Assembly: GCF_021044825.1 (NCBI RefSeq)
Contig: NZ_JAJNOC010000003.1
Coordinates: 248,001-312,000 of the forward strand
Origin: Massilia phyllostachyos
GTDB lineage: Bacteria; Pseudomonadota; Gammaproteobacteria; Burkholderiales; Burkholderiaceae_D
Direction: 5' to 3'
Length of the DNA stretch: 64,000 nucleotides
Shown here: in pieces, positions 61,924 through 64,000 of the stretch
Numbering within the stretch: position 1 is the first letter of the stretch
How the letters are laid out: every line of letters begins with the position of its first letter
Translations under genes and position numbers: made by a program
Notes under the pieces: model-generated
Database searches by the model: none
Seen by the model: the letters and a program-made list of their open reading frames with translations, nothing else
What the model was told of the DNA's origin: nothing

Positions 61924-64000
61924 ATGTCCAATTTCATCGTCAAGAAAGTCGCCGTGCTGGGCGCCGGCGTGATGGGGGCGCAGATTGCTGCGCACTGCGT
62001 GAACGCGAAAGTGCCGGTCGTGCTGTTCGACCTGCCCGCCAAGGAAGGTGCTAAAAACGGCATCGTCCTGCGCGCCATCGAGAACCTGAAAAAACTGTCG
62101 CCGGCCCCGCTGGGCAACAAGGATGACGCGGCCCTGATCGAAGTCGCCAACTACGAGGACAACCTCGACGTGCTGGCGGGCTGCGACCTGATCATCGAAG
62201 CCATCGCCGAGCGCATGGACTGGAAACACGACCTGTACAAGAAGGTCGCCCCGCACATCGCCCCGAACGCGATCTTCGCCTCCAACACCTCGGGCCTGTC
62301 GATCAACAAGCTGGCCGAAGGTTTCGACGAAGAACTCAAGGCGCGTTTCTGCGGCGTCCACTTCTTCAACCCGCCGCGCTACATGCACCTGGTCGAACTG
62401 ATCCCGACCACCAGCACCCGTCCGGAAATCCTGGACCAGCTGGAAACCTTCCTGACCTCGACCCTGGGCAAGGGCGTGGTGCGTGCGAAAGACACCCCGA
62501 ACTTCATCGCCAACCGCGTCGGCATCTTCGGCATGCTGGCCACCATCCATGAAGCCGAGAAGTTCGGCCTCTCCGTGGACGTGGTCGACGACCTGACCGG
62601 CGCCAAGCTCGGCCGCGCGAAATCGGGCACCTTCCGCACCGCCGACGTCGTGGGCCTGGACACCATGGGCCACGTGATCAAGACCATGCAGGACACCCTG
62701 CAGGACGACCCGTTCTTCAGCCTGTACAAGACCCCGGACGTGCTGGCCAGGCTGATCGAGAAGGGCGCGCTGGGCCAGAAGACCGGCGCCGGCTTCTACA
62801 AGAAGGTCGGCAAGGAGATCCAGCGCCTCGACTTCGCCACCGGCGAATACGTCGCGGGCGGCGCGAAAGCTGCCGACATCGTCGGCCGCATCCTGAAAGA
62901 GAAGGACCCGGTCAAGAAGTTCAAGGCCATGCGCGAATCGACCAACCCGCAGGCGCAGTTCCTGTGGGCGATCTTCCGCGACGCCTTCCACTACATCGCC
63001 TTCCACCTCGACAGCATCGCCGACAACGCGCGCGACGTCGACTTCGCGATGCGCTGGGGCTTCGGCTGGAGCGTCGGTCCCTTCGAGACCTGGCAGTCGG
63101 CCGGCTGGAAGCAGATCGCCGAATGGGTCAAGGAAGACATCGACGCCGGCAAGGCGCTGACCAACGCACCGCTCCCAAGCTGGGTATTCGAAGGCCAGGT
63201 CGCGGAGAAGGGCGTGCACACCGCGGAAGGCTCGTACTCGGCCTCGAAGAACGCCTACGTCCCTGCGTCCGACCTGCCGGTCTACAAGCGCCAGCAGTTC
63301 CGCGCCCCGGTCCTGGGTTCGACCAGCATCGATCCGAAGACCTTCGGCACCACCGTGTTCGAGGACGACTCGGTGCGCCTGTGGCACGCGGACGACGAAG
63401 TGCTGGTCATCTCGCTCAAGACCAAGATGCACGTCATCGGCGAAGGCGTGGTGAAGGGCCTGCAGCGCGGCATGGAAGAGGCGGAGAAGGGCTACAAGGG
63501 CCTGGTGATCTGGAATACCGACGCGGCCGAAGGCGGCGCCTTCTCGGCCGGCGCCGACCTGCAGTCGGCCCTGCCGGCCTTCATGATGGGCGGCGCCAAG
63601 GCGATGGAACCGATGGTGCGCCAGCTGCAGGACGTGTTCATGCAGATGAAGTACTCGAACATCCCGGTGGTCGCCGCGGTCGCGGGCCTGGCGCTGGGCG
63701 GTGGTTGCGAGATGGCGCTGCATGCGTCGAAGCGTGTCGCCTCGATCGAGTCCTACATCGGCCTGGTCGAAGTCGGCGTCGGCCTGGTGCCGGCCGGCGG
63801 CGGCCTGAAAGAGGCGGCCGTGCGCGCCTTCACGGAAGCGAAGGGCAACGACATCCTGCAATTCCTGAAGACCGGCTTCACCAACGCGGCCACCGCGCAG
63901 GTGTCGAAATCAGCCCTGGAAGCCAAGGCCATGGGTTACCTGAAGGAAGACGACGTCATCGTCTTCAACCCCTACGAACTGCTGCACGTGGCGAAGACCA
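61924..64000 (+). CDS. 3-hydroxyacyl-CoA dehydrogenase/enoyl-CoA hydratase, FadN type (3' end missing)
   Basis: The gene runs off the right edge. The first 692 residues are visible. The N-terminal NAD-binding domain starts VKKVAVLGAGVMGAQIAAH, and HFFNPPRYMHLVEL near residue 146 holds the catalytic His. A crotonase-like domain follows in the C-terminal part (AAVAGLALGGGCEMALHAS, EVGVGLVPAGGG). This order, dehydrogenase first, is that of FadN rather than FadB. It performs the hydration and oxidation steps of beta-oxidation and probably works with the preceding acyl-CoA dehydrogenase. A thiolase gene would be expected beyond the window. Confidence 0.93.
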   Translation, partial: MSNFIVKKVAVLGAGVMGAQIAAHCVNAKVPVVLFDLPAKEGAKNGIVLRAIENLKKLSPAPLGNKDDAALIEVANYEDNLDVLAGCDLIIEAIAERMDWKHDLYKKVAPHIAPNAIFASNTSGLSINKLAEGFDEELKARFCGVHFFNPPRYMHLVELIPTTSTRPEILDQLETFLTSTLGKGVVRAKDTPNFIANRVGIFGMLATIHEAEKFGLSVDVVDDLTGAKLGRAKSGTFRTADVVGLDTMGHVIKTMQDTLQDDPFFSLYKTPDVLARLIEKGALGQKTGAGFYKKVGKEIQRLDFATGEYVAGGAKAADIVGRILKEKDPVKKFKAMRESTNPQAQFLWAIFRDAFHYIAFHLDSIADNARDVDFAMRWGFGWSVGPFETWQSAGWKQIAEWVKEDIDAGKALTNAPLPSWVFEGQVAEKGVHTAEGSYSASKNAYVPASDLPVYKRQQFRAPVLGSTSIDPKTFGTTVFEDDSVRLWHADDEVLVISLKTKMHVIGEGVVKGLQRGMEEAEKGYKGLVIWNTDAAEGGAFSAGADLQSALPAFMMGGAKAMEPMVRQLQDVFMQMKYSNIPVVAAVAGLALGGGCEMALHASKRVASIESYIGLVEVGVGLVPAGGGLKEAAVRAFTEAKGNDILQFLKTGFTNAATAQVSKSALEAKAMGYLKEDDVIVFNPYELLHVAKT

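Noticed and set aside
61903..63861. A 652-residue minus-strand frame at the window end
   Set aside because: The plus strand carries an unmistakable FadN-type protein that merely lacks its stop in the window.

Overview
The window is GC-rich proteobacterial chromosome, and its gene orders point to a betaproteobacterium of the Oxalobacteraceae (Massilia, Duganella or Herbaspirillum type). The supporting blocks are ispE-tRNA(Gln)-prs-rplY-pth, kdsD-kdsC-lptC-lptA-lptB-rpoN-hpf, ptsN-hprK-rapZ and ubiE-Tim44-ubiJ-ubiB. Genus placement is inference from gene order and protein character, because no search was possible. No rRNA, CRISPR array or prophage was seen.

Layout: 1-3.6 kb holds ispE (cut by the window start), tRNA-Gln, prs, rplY and pth. 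From 3.6 to 7.9 kb there is an insert before ychF: a DUF3857/transglutaminase exported protein, a patatin-like lipase, and a lower-GC two-gene module (Panacea-domain protein plus small membrane protein) behind a perfect LexA-type operator. From 7.9 to 14.4 kb lie ychF, a subclass B3 metallo-beta-lactamase, a MOSC protein, a diguanylate cyclase and a Kef-type antiporter. From 14.6 to 20.1 kb is the LPS-transport/Kdo cluster with rpoN and hpf. From 20.1 to 27.4 kb are an enoyl-CoA hydratase/HIBYL-CoA hydrolase family gene, the inverted rapZ-hprK-ptsN group, queF, ilvA and a VTT membrane protein. From 27.4 to 34.6 kb are small unknowns, a DinB-family protein, a 1335-residue FAD/Fe-S oxidoreductase, a HIT protein and a DUF971 protein.

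The most interesting part is 34.7-44.8 kb, a block of about 10.5 kb lying between the DUF971 gene and ubiE, which are usually neighbours. It contains an AraC regulator and SDR pair, a cold-shock gene, and a five-gene minus-strand operon that looks like a divergent Fap functional-amyloid secretion system: a large N/S/T- and G/A-rich repeat subunit, two small exported subunits, a FapD-like C39 peptidase and a FapF-like outer-membrane pore with an N-terminal coiled coil. The operon is preceded by a near-perfect sigma-54 promoter and a TGTCAC/GTGACA repeat cluster. The next gene upstream encodes a sigma-54 activator with an intact GAFTGA loop. A similar repeat plus sigma-54-like promoter precedes a 67-residue gene at 55.0 kb.

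From 45.1 to 64 kb lie ubiE, a Tim44-like gene, ubiJ and ubiB, a TPMT-type methyltransferase, a complete IS1595-family element with an 8-bp target duplication, an FmdB-type zinc ribbon protein, a DUF502 protein, aspS, nudB, an endonuclease/exonuclease/phosphatase-family gene, clsB, an Hsp15-like gene, a ChaN-like exported protein, and a fatty-acid degradation cluster (TetR regulator, acyl-CoA dehydrogenase, FadN-type bifunctional enzyme cut by the window end). Two families of palindromic intergenic repeats recur across the window.
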